A DNA stretch of 64,000 bases, from positions 868,001-932,000 of the forward strand of contig NC_015707.1 in assembly GCF_000217815.1 (NCBI RefSeq). The letters are read 5' to 3'. The position numbers and the translations under genes were made by a program. Positions 8,015 to 16,152 of the stretch are shown here, piece after piece. Position 1 is the stretch's first letter; each line of letters starts with the position of its first letter. The notes below the pieces were generated by a model, which did not search any database, was not told where the DNA came from, and was given only the letters and a program-made list of their open reading frames with translations. Source of the stretch: Pseudothermotoga thermarum DSM 5069 (GTDB lineage Bacteria; Thermotogota; Thermotogae; Thermotogales; DSM-5069).

Positions 8015-9684
8015 TATTTAAACACACTCCTTCCAATGAATTCTCTTAGAATAGATGTTCTTGGTATGTCTTCGATGTTGGTCACAGGTAAGAAATAATC
8101 CAAAAGCTTCATCAATCTCAGTGCTTCAGAGTATTCTGGCTCACTTTGCTGAATTTGAATGAGTAATTGTTCAGCAAATATTTTTAAAACCGCTAGTTCG
8201 TATACGATGGCAGAATTAAACATGACATCGGCTTCTTCTTGAAATGGGAATATGTATCTTTCCTCACCCCTTCTGACACTAGGCCACATTCTCAGCGTTA
8301 CCAAAGCCGAATGACCTCTGAACTTATAATCTCTCACAAGCCTTCTTATCAATCTTGTATCGGTTGTCGTAATTCTGTTGTGCGGGTCTAAGTTGAGTTG
8401 CGTTAAAGCACTGACGTAAATTTTAAATTTCAACGATCTATCTATAGATTTCGTCAGCTCTTCGTTTAGGCCATGAATTCCTTCAATCACGATTGGTTGA
8501 TTCTTTTCAAGTTTAATTTTCCTACCAATCCACGTCCTTTTTCCCAATTTGAAATCGAACTTTGGAATCTCAACTTCTTTTCCTTCCAGCAAGGCTGTTA
8601 AATGTTCGTTGAACAAGGAAATGTCTATGGCGTTGATTGATTCAAAGTCATAGTTACCTTCTTCATCCCTTGGAGTAAATTCTCTGTCGACAAAGTAATC
8701 GTCCAAGGAGATCGTGACTGGTTTAAAACCAAGGGTTTTTAATTGGATCATCAACCTTTTGGCAAAAGTTGTTTTTCCAGATGCCGATGGACCAGCGATC
8801 AATATCAGACGTGCTGAGCTGTTTGCGAACTGCTCGGCGATTTGAGCTATTCTTTTCTCATGCAGCGATTCGTTCAAAAGTATTAGTTCTATTACTTCTC
8901 TTTCTCCTTTTGCTATTAATTCGTTCAAATCGGCTACGGTACTTACACCTATAATTTCAAGCCATCTAGCGTACTCCAGAAAAACTGCGGATAACTTTGG
9001 AAGCGGTTTTGGAATGGTTAATTTGGTCGGATCCTTTTGATCTGGAAGCACAACCAAAAATCCTTCACCGCTTGGTTGAAGATCAAAGAGTTTCAAATAA
9101 CCTGTGCTTGGAACCATGTAGCCGTAGTAATAATCGTAATAATCCAGACATTTGTAAAGTTTTATCGTCTTCTTTTTTCGGAATTTGAACAACCTCACTC
9201 GATCTTCTTCTCCTTGTTTTTTTAGAATTTCGAAAGCTTCGTCTTTGTAAAATTCGAATTTCTCAAAAGGTATATCTTGTTCCACATACCATTTCATCCT
9301 TTTGGCTATTTCTTCAAGTTTTTCTTTAGTAAGTGAAACGACCTTTCCTTCTTTTCTCAGTTCGCAGTACAATGCGTTATCCAGCGAGTGCAACACCCAT
9401 AGTTGACCGTCTGGATAAAACTCCTTCAAGACTTTGTTCAACAAAAAAAGAACTCCTCGTTGATATATCCTCAAACCATCCAGCGAATTGAGCCTTACAA
9501 ATTCTATTTCTCCAGACCGCTCGATAGGTTTGTTCAACTCCACAATCATATTTCCAATTCGTGCGGCAACGGCGGGGTTGGGGGAGTTTTTCAGCTCCAT
9601 GGGTAAATGATCTATGAGCCGATCACCTGGATTTATGGCAATAGTTTCATCCGTACCTTTGATTTTCAATAAAAGCTTCTCCAT
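8011..9684 (-). CDS. Uridine kinase-related protein with TGS-like N-terminus
   Basis: The 557-residue protein begins with a beta-grasp TGS-like domain (1-62) and a ThrRS-like linker domain (about 65-220, with YYYGYMVPSTGYLKLF). A phosphoribulokinase/uridine-kinase-type P-loop domain follows from about 285 to the end. The Walker A motif is GPSASGKT at 298-305, and LDDYFVDRE and a downstream VIEGIHGLN motif match the kinase family. The natural substrate is uncertain because this subgroup is much longer than true Udk (~210 residues). It is the first gene of the long minus-strand operon, with a GGAGGTGGATAGAAC leader and a 4-bp overlap with the next gene. Confidence 0.85.
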   Translation of the reverse strand: MEKLLLKIKGTDETIAINPGDRLIDHLPMELKNSPNPAVAARIGNMIVELNKPIERSGEIEFVRLNSLDGLRIYQRGVLFLLNKVLKEFYPDGQLWVLHSLDNALYCELRKEGKVVSLTKEKLEEIAKRMKWYVEQDIPFEKFEFYKDEAFEILKKQGEEDRVRLFKFRKKKTIKLYKCLDYYDYYYGYMVPSTGYLKLFDLQPSGEGFLVVLPDQKDPTKLTIPKPLPKLSAVFLEYARWLEIIGVSTVADLNELIAKGEREVIELILLNESLHEKRIAQIAEQFANSSARLILIAGPSASGKTTFAKRLMIQLKTLGFKPVTISLDDYFVDREFTPRDEEGNYDFESINAIDISLFNEHLTALLEGKEVEIPKFDFKLGKRTWIGRKIKLEKNQPIVIEGIHGLNEELTKSIDRSLKFKIYVSALTQLNLDPHNRITTTDTRLIRRLVRDYKFRGHSALVTLRMWPSVRRGEERYIFPFQEEADVMFNSAIVYELAVLKIFAEQLLIQIQQSEPEYSEALRLMKLLDYFLPVTNIEDIPRTSILREFIGRSVFKY

Positions 9685-9754
9685 GTTCTATCCACCTCCA
9701 GGTGAAAACAAAATACCTTTCAAAGTCAAAAAGCAAATTTTACAAGTCATCTTT

Positions 9755-9779
9755 ATTCTATCACACGTGGAGGTGTCAA
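9755..9779 (-). promoter_or_regulatory. Candidate promoter of the 9684-1 operon
   Basis: On the minus strand an extended -10 element, TGTGATAGAAT (TAGAAT at 9755-9760), lies about 70 bp upstream of the operon start at 9684. A perfect TTGACA hexamer (9774-9779), which belongs to the IS end, lies only 13 bp further upstream, shorter than the normal 16-18. The extended -10 may therefore act largely alone. The same TGTGATAGAAT string occurs before the ArsR-TusA gene. Confidence 0.4.
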
Positions 9780-9793
9780 CTTAAGCTGGGAAA
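9774..9793 (+). repeat. IS left terminal inverted repeat
   Basis: The outer 12 bases TGTCAACTTAAG match the right end perfectly in inverted orientation; the next eight bases match at five positions. Read outward (minus strand) it ends in TTGACA, a -35-like hexamer. Confidence 0.8.
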
Positions 9794-9845
9794 GATAAAA
9801 TAAACGGGAACCAACTCTTCTCACCGAAAGGAGGTTCCCGTAAAG

Positions 9846-10375
9846 ATGAAAGTTACAACAACAAATATCACCGAGTACCTATACCAAATTATACCAAACC
9901 TTTTTCAAAGACAAAGAGTTCCACATGAGGCGAAAGTATGAACTTGCATTAAGGAAGGCAGCAGCCATAATTGGAGTCAGTCATGAAGCCTTGAGGAAAT
10001 GGTGGACAAGGATGAAGGAAGGGATATTTGCTGAGAAGATAGAAGGCAATGCAGTAGTAGCTATAGACGAGATGAAGGTGAACATAAATGAGGTTAAGAG
10101 GAAGAAAGTGATCTATGCGTTGGTCAGTAAGACACGAGAGAAAGGCAAAGCAAGGGCCATGGTACTGGGAAGCGAGAAAAAAGAATATGGGATATTGGGA
10201 ACACGAGCATGAGAGGTTTGGGGAAAGAAGTCTTGTTGAGAGCGTGATAGGGATAAAAAGGTACAGGCTGAGGCGTTTTAACATAAGCAGGTTATGGTAC
10301 AAGAGGAGGGATGAGGACATAGTGAAGTGGCTATTTCCATTTCTTCTATTAGTGCAGTTTTCCTTCTTAAGTTGA
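9846..10375 (+). pseudogene. Broken DDE transposase (frameshifts and internal deletion)
   Basis: The coding remnant starts at an ATG at 9846 after a GGAGG-type site (9831-9835). The first frame (MKVTTTNITEYLYQIIP) is interrupted near a T-run at about 9899-9904. The reading continues in another frame through FFKDKEFHMRRKYELALRKA, an HTH-like GVSHEALRKWWTRMKEG, and the first catalytic-Asp block VVAIDEMKVNI. Around 10140-10160 the frame changes again to GPWYWEA and HERFGERSLVES, which resemble the third catalytic block and the C-terminal end of IS6-like transposases. The middle block with the second Asp is missing. Intact relatives would be about 220-300 residues; this one cannot make an active enzyme. 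Confidence 0.75.
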
Positions 10376-10377
10376 CA
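10358..10377 (-). repeat. IS right terminal inverted repeat
   Basis: CTTAAGTTGACA at 10366-10377 is the exact inverse of the left end. It also presents TTGACA outward toward the dgcN-like gene. Confidence 0.8.
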
Positions 10378-10399
10378 GGTCCATCGCACGTTTTATTAC
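10372..10399 (+). promoter_or_regulatory. Candidate hybrid promoter at IS right end
   Basis: TTGACA (10372-10377), contributed by the IS end, is followed after 16 bp by TATTAC (10394-10399), about 57 bp before the downstream start codon. A second -10-like TAAAAT lies at 10410-10415 without a good -35. Either could drive the DUF1611/epimerase genes. Confidence 0.4.
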
Positions 10400-10456
10400 A
10401 TATTTGGTGTAAAATAACAACAAACTAGCTTAAAAAATCCATTGGAGGTGTGAAAG

Positions 10457-11476
10457 TTGAAAATAAGCGACTACTTTGAAGTAGGGACACCCGCTGCAAT
10501 CTTATCGTGGGGTCAACTCGACACACCTTTGGCAAAGACAGCGCACGGGCTTCTTAGACACAGTAAAGTTTTTAAACCGGTTTGCGTTGTAGACAAACTT
10601 TCTGGTACCGTTGGGAAATACGTTTCACACGTTCGTTATGATGTACCGATCGTTAAAAATATCGTTGAAGCTTTAAAATGCGGAGCAAAAGTTCTTCTGG
10701 TGGGCGTTGCACCTGTGGGAGGAACGTTGCCAAAAGAAATGGTCAACTTGATTCTAGATGCCATCAAATCTGGTATGGACGTTGTTTCTGGTTTACATGT
10801 AAAGCTTTCTGAGACAGAGCCTTTTAAATCTGTGGCAAAGGCATGCGGGATTAGAATAATAGATGTTCGCAAGTACACAGGAGAGTTGAAGATTTTTTCA
10901 GGGAAAATTTATGGTTCCAAAGTTATCCGGGTTGCATGCCTTGGAACCGATTGTGCCAGCGGCAAGAGGACGACATGCGTTCAACTTTGGCAAAGGGCAC
11001 TTGAAAGAAAAATTCCAGCAGGTTTTTTGGCCACAGGCCAAACTGGTATAATGATCGGCGCGGATGAGGGAGCACCGTTGGATGCAATTCCAGCAGATTT
11101 TATCCCAGGAGTTGTCGAGGATTTGATTTTGAAGCTTGAATCTGAAGGAAAAAAGGTTGTTTTCATCGAAGGTCAAGGGGCACTTCGTCATCCTGCCTAT
11201 GGTCAGGTTACGCTCGGCTTAGTTTACGGTTGCATGCCTCAATTTGCAATTGTTGCACATGATCCATCGAGAAATTGTTTTGAATTCTTTCCACAAATTC
11301 CTTTGAAACCGGATGTTGGTGCCGAGATTGATCTTTTGAAAAAGTTTGTTGATGTAGACATTTTGGGTATATCCTGTTTGGACGATTCTTATTCTCACGA
11401 TGGACTTTTTGTTTTTAATCCGTTTGACGATAAAGCGCTCGATTGTATTCTCGATAAACTGGAGGTGGTTTTGTGA
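10457..11476 (+). CDS. DUF1611 P-loop protein, DgcN-like
   Basis: The 339-residue protein starts at a TTG six bases after GGAGGTG (10444-10450). Residues 1-150 form a Rossmann-like N-terminal domain, then a P-loop domain carries an unusual Walker A, GTDCASGKRT (163-172), typical of DUF1611. LRHPAYGQVTLGLVYG near 243-258 is a second conserved block. Relatives named DgcN act as D-glutamate N-acetyltransferase paired with the N-acetyl-glutamate racemase DgcA, an enolase-superfamily enzyme. Here too the next gene, overlapping by 4 bp (GTGA), is an enolase-superfamily epimerase. A role in D-amino acid or cell-wall dipeptide metabolism is therefore likely, but the exact reaction is not settled by sequence. 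Confidence 0.75.
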   Translation: MKISDYFEVGTPAAILSWGQLDTPLAKTAHGLLRHSKVFKPVCVVDKLSGTVGKYVSHVRYDVPIVKNIVEALKCGAKVLLVGVAPVGGTLPKEMVNLILDAIKSGMDVVSGLHVKLSETEPFKSVAKACGIRIIDVRKYTGELKIFSGKIYGSKVIRVACLGTDCASGKRTTCVQLWQRALERKIPAGFLATGQTGIMIGADEGAPLDAIPADFIPGVVEDLILKLESEGKKVVFIEGQGALRHPAYGQVTLGLVYGCMPQFAIVAHDPSRNCFEFFPQIPLKPDVGAEIDLLKKFVDVDILGISCLDDSYSHDGLFVFNPFDDKALDCILDKLEVVL

Positions 11477-12507
11477 AAATCAAATCCGTGGAGTTCAAAA
11501 GAGTGTTTTACCGCTACAAAGAACCGTTTACGATTTCTTTGGGGACTCATGAAACACAGGAAAACGTAGAAGTTTGCATAACCTTGGAAGATGGTACAAG
11601 AGGATATGGTGAGGCTTCTGCTTTGTTTGTGATTTCTGGAGAAACTCCGCAAATGCTGGAGAAGATGGAAAAAACTGTTCAGGAAATGATTGCTGGAATG
11701 TCAGTTGAAAGGTATGAGCTTATTTTTGAGCAAACCCAAAAGTTGAAAGCAACTCCCGCGATAAAGGCAGCTGTGGAATGTGCTGTAATCGATGCTTTCT
11801 GTAAGAGACATGGGTTGAGACAATATGAGTTTTTTGGAGGAGCAAAGAATAAAATCGAAACCGATATTACGATTGGAATAACAACTTTAGAAAGAACTGT
11901 TGAAAAAGCCAAAAAATATTATTCGGAAGGATTCAGAATTCTTAAGATAAAAGTTGGCAAAAATCTTAAGGAAGATGTGGAGAAGATTCTTAAGGTAAAC
12001 GAAATTGGAAAGGATTTATCGTTCATAGTTGATGCCAATCAAGGTTATAGCCCAAAGGAAGCAGTGGAACTTGCTCAAATTTTGTATCGCGAAAAAATAA
12101 ATGTCGTCGTTTTCGAACAACCAGTGAAAAAAGATGACATATTGGGTTTGAAATACGTAAGGTGGAACAGTCCGTACCCTGTTGCAGCCGATGAGTCGGT
12201 TTTCACGATGTACGATGCCTTAAGGTTGATTAAAGAAGAAGCGATAGACATGATAAACATAAAACTCATGAAATCAGGAATAAGCGATGCTTTGGCAATA
12301 GTAAAACTTGCAAAGGCGGCAGGAATACAGCTTATGATCGGTTGCATGGGTGAAAGCAGTCTTGGCATTTCGGCAAGCATTCACTTTGCAGCAGGTACAG
12401 GCGCTTTTGCATACCACGATCTGGATTCACATCTTTCCTTAGTTGAAGAAACATTCAGAGGGGACTTCAAGCAGCAAGGTCCTTTGATAACCCTTGAGGA
12501 AACATAA
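11473..12507 (+). CDS. L-Ala-D/L-Glu (dipeptide) epimerase or related racemase
   Basis: This 344-residue enolase-superfamily protein belongs to the muconate-lactonizing subgroup. The N-terminal capping domain spans 1-125. The barrel carries the catalytic KxK motif K158-I-K160, the metal ligands D187 (VDANQGY), E215 (FEQPV) and D240 (ADES), the second catalytic lysine K264 (IKLMKSG) and the substrate-binding DLDSH at 316-320. That DxD signature is characteristic of dipeptide epimerases, which interconvert the Glu centre of L-Ala-Glu from murein. The partner gene suggests N-acetyl-glutamate racemase (DgcA-like) as an alternative. The start is GTG, overlapping the upstream stop. Confidence 0.85.
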   Translation: MKIKSVEFKRVFYRYKEPFTISLGTHETQENVEVCITLEDGTRGYGEASALFVISGETPQMLEKMEKTVQEMIAGMSVERYELIFEQTQKLKATPAIKAAVECAVIDAFCKRHGLRQYEFFGGAKNKIETDITIGITTLERTVEKAKKYYSEGFRILKIKVGKNLKEDVEKILKVNEIGKDLSFIVDANQGYSPKEAVELAQILYREKINVVVFEQPVKKDDILGLKYVRWNSPYPVAADESVFTMYDALRLIKEEAIDMINIKLMKSGISDALAIVKLAKAAGIQLMIGCMGESSLGISASIHFAAGTGAFAYHDLDSHLSLVEETFRGDFKQQGPLITLEET

Positions 12508-12527
12508 TAGACAAAAAAACTCCAATA

Positions 12528-12558
12528 TTTTCGTAATGTAATCTCTATAGAATATAAT
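12528..12558 (+). promoter_or_regulatory. Promoter candidate for PNP and downstream genes
   Basis: A perfect TATAAT (12553-12558) lies 33 bp before the GTG start of the phosphorylase. The -35 region (TTTTCG near 12528-12533) is weak. It would split the dgcN-like/epimerase pair from the downstream run. Confidence 0.5.
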
Positions 12559-12590
12559 TGAAAAGTTTTGCAAAGATAGGAGGTGTTACT

Positions 12591-13433
12591 GTGCTTCCAC
12601 TTGGCGATATTCAAGAATACGTCGATCGCGTGAAAAAAGCAGTTGAATACCTCAAGGAAAAGATCAATGTTCAGCCAAAAATAGCCATAATACTAGGTTC
12701 AGGATTAGGGGGAATAGCCAAAGCCCTTGAGAATCCCGTGGTCATCAAGTATTCGGAAATACCAGGTTTTCCTGTTTCAACCGCACCGGGGCACAAAGGT
12801 GAGCTTCTCTTTGGGAAGTTGTCTGGAAAAGATGTCATGTTGATGAACGGTAGATTTCACTATTATGAAGGGTATTCGATGCGTGATGTCACCTTTCCAA
12901 TAAGAGTCATGCAACTTCTTGGAGTTAAGTATTTGTTCATTACCAACGCGGCAGGTGGTTTGAATCCAACGTTCGACGTTGGTAAGCCGATGATCATTGT
13001 AGATCACATCAACTTTATGGGAGACAATCCGTTGATCGGTCCAAATGTCGATGAGTGGGGTCCAAGGTTTCCAGATATGAGTGAGCCATACAACAAGGAA
13101 TTGATAAAACTTGCCGAGAAGGTCGCTCAAGAGGAAGGTATAGAAGTTTACAAAGGTGTTTACGTTGCGGTTGCCGGACCAAACTTCGAGACACGAGCAG
13201 AATTAAAGATGTTGAGAAATTTTGGAGCCGATGCGGTTGGTATGTCCACGGTGCCAGAAGTTATAGTAGCTTGCCATGCTGGTATAAAAGTTTTAGGCAT
13301 ATCTGCTATAACGGATAGGGCTGTACCAGAGGATTTGAAACCGTTAACTGCAGAGGAAGTTTTGAAAATCGCTGAAAAAACAGGTGAAAAAATTGCAAGG
13401 ATTATAATGGGTGTTGTGAAGTTACTTGATTAG
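12591..13433 (+). CDS. Purine nucleoside phosphorylase
   Basis: I place the start at GTG 12591 because AGGAGGTG at 12578-12585 precedes it; the longer TTG-initiated frame (12558) would begin inside the -10 element. The resulting 280-residue protein matches the trimeric (class II) PNP family. Visible motifs are ILGSGLGG (phosphate site), the HKGELLFG block, GRFHYYEGY, ITNAAGGLN, the base-binding VAGPNFETRAEL, and AVGMSTVPEV. It cleaves purine nucleosides with phosphate to free base and ribose-1-phosphate for salvage. It stands 15 bp before the first nifS-like gene. Confidence 0.93.
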   Translation: MLPLGDIQEYVDRVKKAVEYLKEKINVQPKIAIILGSGLGGIAKALENPVVIKYSEIPGFPVSTAPGHKGELLFGKLSGKDVMLMNGRFHYYEGYSMRDVTFPIRVMQLLGVKYLFITNAAGGLNPTFDVGKPMIIVDHINFMGDNPLIGPNVDEWGPRFPDMSEPYNKELIKLAEKVAQEEGIEVYKGVYVAVAGPNFETRAELKMLRNFGADAVGMSTVPEVIVACHAGIKVLGISAITDRAVPEDLKPLTAEEVLKIAEKTGEKIARIIMGVVKLLD

Positions 13434-13448
13434 ACAAGGAGGTTCAAA

Positions 13449-14621
13449 ATGAGAGTATTTTTGGACAACGATAGAACAACGAAAGTTCTTCCAGAAGTTG
13501 CCGAAGTGGTTGTAAAGTACATGACTGAAAAATTTGCAAGGCCTGACGGGCTTTACGAGTCCGCCCAGGAGATTTACGATGAACTTGAAGCTGCTAGGGA
13601 ATTTTTTGCCAAAAGCATAAACGCTTCATCGGGTGAAGAAATAATCTTCACATCTGGTGCAACCGAGGCAAACAATTTGGCACTTTTGGGTGTTGCAAGG
13701 GCCAACAAATCCAAGGGAAATCACATCATAATCTCGGCATTGGAACATGGTTCTGTAATGAAAATAGCGGATGTTTTGCAAAAAGAGGGTTTTGAAGTAA
13801 CAGTTGTTCCAGTTGACCATGAAGGAATAATTGATCTTGACTTTCTTGAGAAGTCGATAAAACCAACCACGATTCTTGTAAGCATCATTGCGATTGGACA
13901 TTTCGTTGGCTCGATAATGCCTTTGAAGGAAGTTAGCCAGATCTTGAAAAGACAAGACCATCGGATATACTTCCACACCGATGCGGCTGAGATGTACGCC
14001 AAGTTTCCAATCGACGTTCAGGAGCTTGGAATAGACCTTATGAGTGTGAGTGCCCATAAATTCCATGGTCCAAAAGGCGTTGGATTTCTCTACGCTAGAA
14101 AAGGCGTTAGATTGCAGCCAATAATGTTTGGTGCGGAATCTTACGATAAAAGACGTCCCGGTGGAGAAAACGTTCCAGGAGTCATGGGAATGAAAAAAGC
14201 CGCAGAACTTGCTTTCGAAGAGATGGATCAAAGCTTACAGAGGCTAAGAGAACTTCAAGAGTATTTCATAAACCGCGTGGAATCTGAAATAGAGTACGTG
14301 GTTTTGAATGGCCCTAGAGGAGAAAAAAGAACACCTTACAACGTGAACTTTAGCTTTTCCTTCATAGAAGGTGAAGCAATCAGTCTTGCCTTGAGTCTTG
14401 AAGGAGTAGAGGTGGCAACTGGTTCTGCCTGTGCTTCCGAGACCTTGGAACCAAACTACGCCATACTCGCAATCGGCGGGGATCATGAAAGGGCACACGG
14501 TTCGATACGCTTTACCTTCAATAGATTTACAACCAAAGAAGAACTTGATTATACCGTTGACAAACTGAAAAAAGTTGTCTCGTGGCTCAGGCAAATAAGT
14601 CCAATTAAACCAGGGAGGTGA
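13449..14621 (+). CDS. Cysteine desulfurase-like aminotransferase, divergent (NifS-1)
   Basis: A 390-residue class-V aminotransferase. The PLP lysine K204 (SAHKFHGPKG) and the mobile-loop cysteine C328 (GSACASE) are present, as are H100 (LEHGSV) and D178 (HTDAAE). Other usually fixed positions differ: the N-terminal DNAATT motif reads DNDRTT, the NNExGxxQP motif reads GHFVGSIMP (150-158), and the Gln after DAA is Glu. It may be a desulfurase with changed chemistry or partner use. The stop codon lies inside the ribosome site of the IscU-like gene that follows, so the two are co-translated. It forms a tandem duplicate with the pair at 15013-16506. Confidence 0.85.
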   Translation: MRVFLDNDRTTKVLPEVAEVVVKYMTEKFARPDGLYESAQEIYDELEAAREFFAKSINASSGEEIIFTSGATEANNLALLGVARANKSKGNHIIISALEHGSVMKIADVLQKEGFEVTVVPVDHEGIIDLDFLEKSIKPTTILVSIIAIGHFVGSIMPLKEVSQILKRQDHRIYFHTDAAEMYAKFPIDVQELGIDLMSVSAHKFHGPKGVGFLYARKGVRLQPIMFGAESYDKRRPGGENVPGVMGMKKAAELAFEEMDQSLQRLRELQEYFINRVESEIEYVVLNGPRGEKRTPYNVNFSFSFIEGEAISLALSLEGVEVATGSACASETLEPNYAILAIGGDHERAHGSIRFTFNRFTTKEELDYTVDKLKKVVSWLRQISPIKPGR

Positions 14622-14626
14622 TCGGT

Positions 14627-15007
14627 ATGCTGAAATACACGGAGCTGGTTTTGGATCATTTTAAAAATCCAAGAAACATGGGAAGAATGGAAGACGCTGA
14701 TGTAACGGCAACGGAAGGAAGTATAGCTTGTGGAGATATGATGACGGTTTATCTGAAGATAGAGAACGATAGAATCGTTGATATAAAATTTGAATCTTAC
14801 GGTTGTGCTGCCAACATAGCTACCGCGTCTATGATGACAGAGGTTGTCAAAGGAATGACAATTGAGGAGGCAAAAAAGATAACTTGGAAAGACATAGTTG
14901 AAAGACTCGGAGGACTTCCGCAAATTAAATATCACTGCAGCAACCTCGCCGTTGATACTTTGAAAAAGGCCATTGAAGAATACGAAAAATCTTTGGCTAG
15001 GAAGTGA
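14627..15007 (+). CDS. iscU: IscU/NifU-type Fe-S scaffold (canonical)
   Basis: I choose ATG 14627 rather than the GTG at 14618, because GGGAGGTGATC (14613-14623) is the ribosome site for the ATG and the GTG lies within it. The 126-residue protein has all scaffold ligands: C35 with D37 (ACGDMM), C60 (YGCAAN) and C104 (YHCSNLA). It receives sulfane sulfur from a cysteine desulfurase and builds [2Fe-2S] clusters. The stop overlaps the upstream region of the second nifS. No hscA, hscB, ferredoxin or iscA genes are adjacent, as in SUF-poor thermophiles. Confidence 0.92.
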   Translation: MLKYTELVLDHFKNPRNMGRMEDADVTATEGSIACGDMMTVYLKIENDRIVDIKFESYGCAANIATASMMTEVVKGMTIEEAKKITWKDIVERLGGLPQIKYHCSNLAVDTLKKAIEEYEKSLARK

Positions 15008-15012
15008 TTCTT

Positions 15013-16146
15013 ATGAGGGTTTACCTTGACCACGCGGCTACCACACGCGTGTTTGATGAAGTTGCAAAAGAGGTTTTAAAGGTTTTTACAGAAGTCTTTG
15101 GTAACGCCTCAAGTTTGCATTCCCATGGAGAAAAGGCAAAGAAAATCTACGAAGAATCGCGGAAAACGATAGCAAAATTCATCAATTGTTCGGCTGACGA
15201 GTTGATTTTCACCTCCGGTGGGACAGAGTCAGACAATCTTGCGATAATCGGTTTCCTGAAAGCCAACTTTCCAAACGGAGGCCATGTAATAACAACCCAA
15301 ATCGAACATCCTGCTGTACTTGAGGTTGCAAGGTTTTTGGAAAAATCTGGGTACGAGGTAACGTATTTGCCGCCAACTTCGGACGGATACGTTACACCAG
15401 AAGATTTCAAGAGAGCAATTAGAAAAAACACCGTTTTAGCATCGATAATGTGGGTCAACAACGAAACAGGTGTTATTCAACCTATTGAGGAAATATCGAA
15501 AATTTGCAGAGAACATGGTATAGTTCTTCATTCGGATGCCGTTCAAGCCATCGGTAAAATCCGCGTTGATGCAAGAATGGTCGATATGTTATCTGCATCT
15601 GGCCATAAATTTTACGCACCAAAAGGTTGTGGATTCTTATTTGTCAGCAATTCTGTAAAAATCGAACCGATTATTCTTGGTGGAGGACATGAAAAGGGTT
15701 TGAGAAGTGGTACGGAAAACGTCCCAGGCGCGGTTGGAATGGCAACCGCTTTGAGTGTGATAAACGCGAACTTTGTTGAATGGAATAAAAAAATGCAAAA
15801 ATTAAAGCAGATGATTCTCGACGCAATTCAAGATATTCCTGACCACCACATCAACGGTTCTAACACAATACATTCTCATGTAAATGTGGCTTTCAAAGGG
15901 GTTAGTGGGGAAGCTTTGGCTACCGCTTTGGATATGCGAGGGATATCGGTTTCTACAGCTTCTGCATGTGCCTCACACCACGGAACAAAGAGATCTCACG
16001 TTTTAACCGCGATGAAACTGGAGGACTGGATGATAGATGGTGCAATCAGAATAAGCCTTGGATATGACAACACAGAAGAAGAAATAGCTTACTTTGTCAA
16101 AGTTTTGCAGGAAGAAGTGTACAGGCTGAGAAGACTTGAGAGGTGA
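15013..16146 (+). CDS. Cysteine desulfurase (NifS/IscS), canonical
   Basis: The likely start is ATG 15013, four codons shorter than GTG 15004, since GGAAGTGA precedes it and MRVYLDHAATT is the normal N-terminus. The 377-residue protein keeps every family motif: DHAATT, FTSGGTESDNLA, EHPAVL (H99), VNNETGVIQP, HSDAVQAIGK, PLP lysine K199 (SGHKFYAPKG), RSGTENVPG and the active-site loop cysteine C319 (STASACASHH). It removes sulfur from cysteine as an enzyme persulfide for Fe-S clusters or tRNA thiolation (MnmA is encoded at 51805-52857). It sits between two IscU homologues, and either could be its partner. Confidence 0.93.
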   Translation: MRVYLDHAATTRVFDEVAKEVLKVFTEVFGNASSLHSHGEKAKKIYEESRKTIAKFINCSADELIFTSGGTESDNLAIIGFLKANFPNGGHVITTQIEHPAVLEVARFLEKSGYEVTYLPPTSDGYVTPEDFKRAIRKNTVLASIMWVNNETGVIQPIEEISKICREHGIVLHSDAVQAIGKIRVDARMVDMLSASGHKFYAPKGCGFLFVSNSVKIEPIILGGGHEKGLRSGTENVPGAVGMATALSVINANFVEWNKKMQKLKQMILDAIQDIPDHHINGSNTIHSHVNVAFKGVSGEALATALDMRGISVSTASACASHHGTKRSHVLTAMKLEDWMIDGAIRISLGYDNTEEEIAYFVKVLQEEVYRLRRLER

Positions 16147-16152
16147 TTTTGC

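Larger units (their letters stand above)
9774..10377 (+). mobile_element. Degenerate insertion sequence with inverted ends
   Basis: The 604-bp element is bounded by matching inverted repeats: TGTCAACTTAAG at 9774-9785 and its exact reverse complement CTTAAGTTGACA at 10366-10377. Similarity extends a few bases inward (17 of 20 positions). Inside are pieces of a DDE transposase broken by frameshifts and an internal deletion. The protein fragments resemble IS6/IS240-like elements, but the family call is tentative. No target-site duplication is visible in the flanks. It is the only gene-poor stretch over 300 bp in the window and separates two divergent operons. Transposition in cis is impossible, but the intact ends could in principle still be recognised in trans. 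Confidence 0.8.

Noticed and set aside
9949-10389. Minus-strand open frame of 146 codons across the IS remnant
   Set aside because: It runs antisense to the transposase fragments, has no start signal and ends inside the IS ends.
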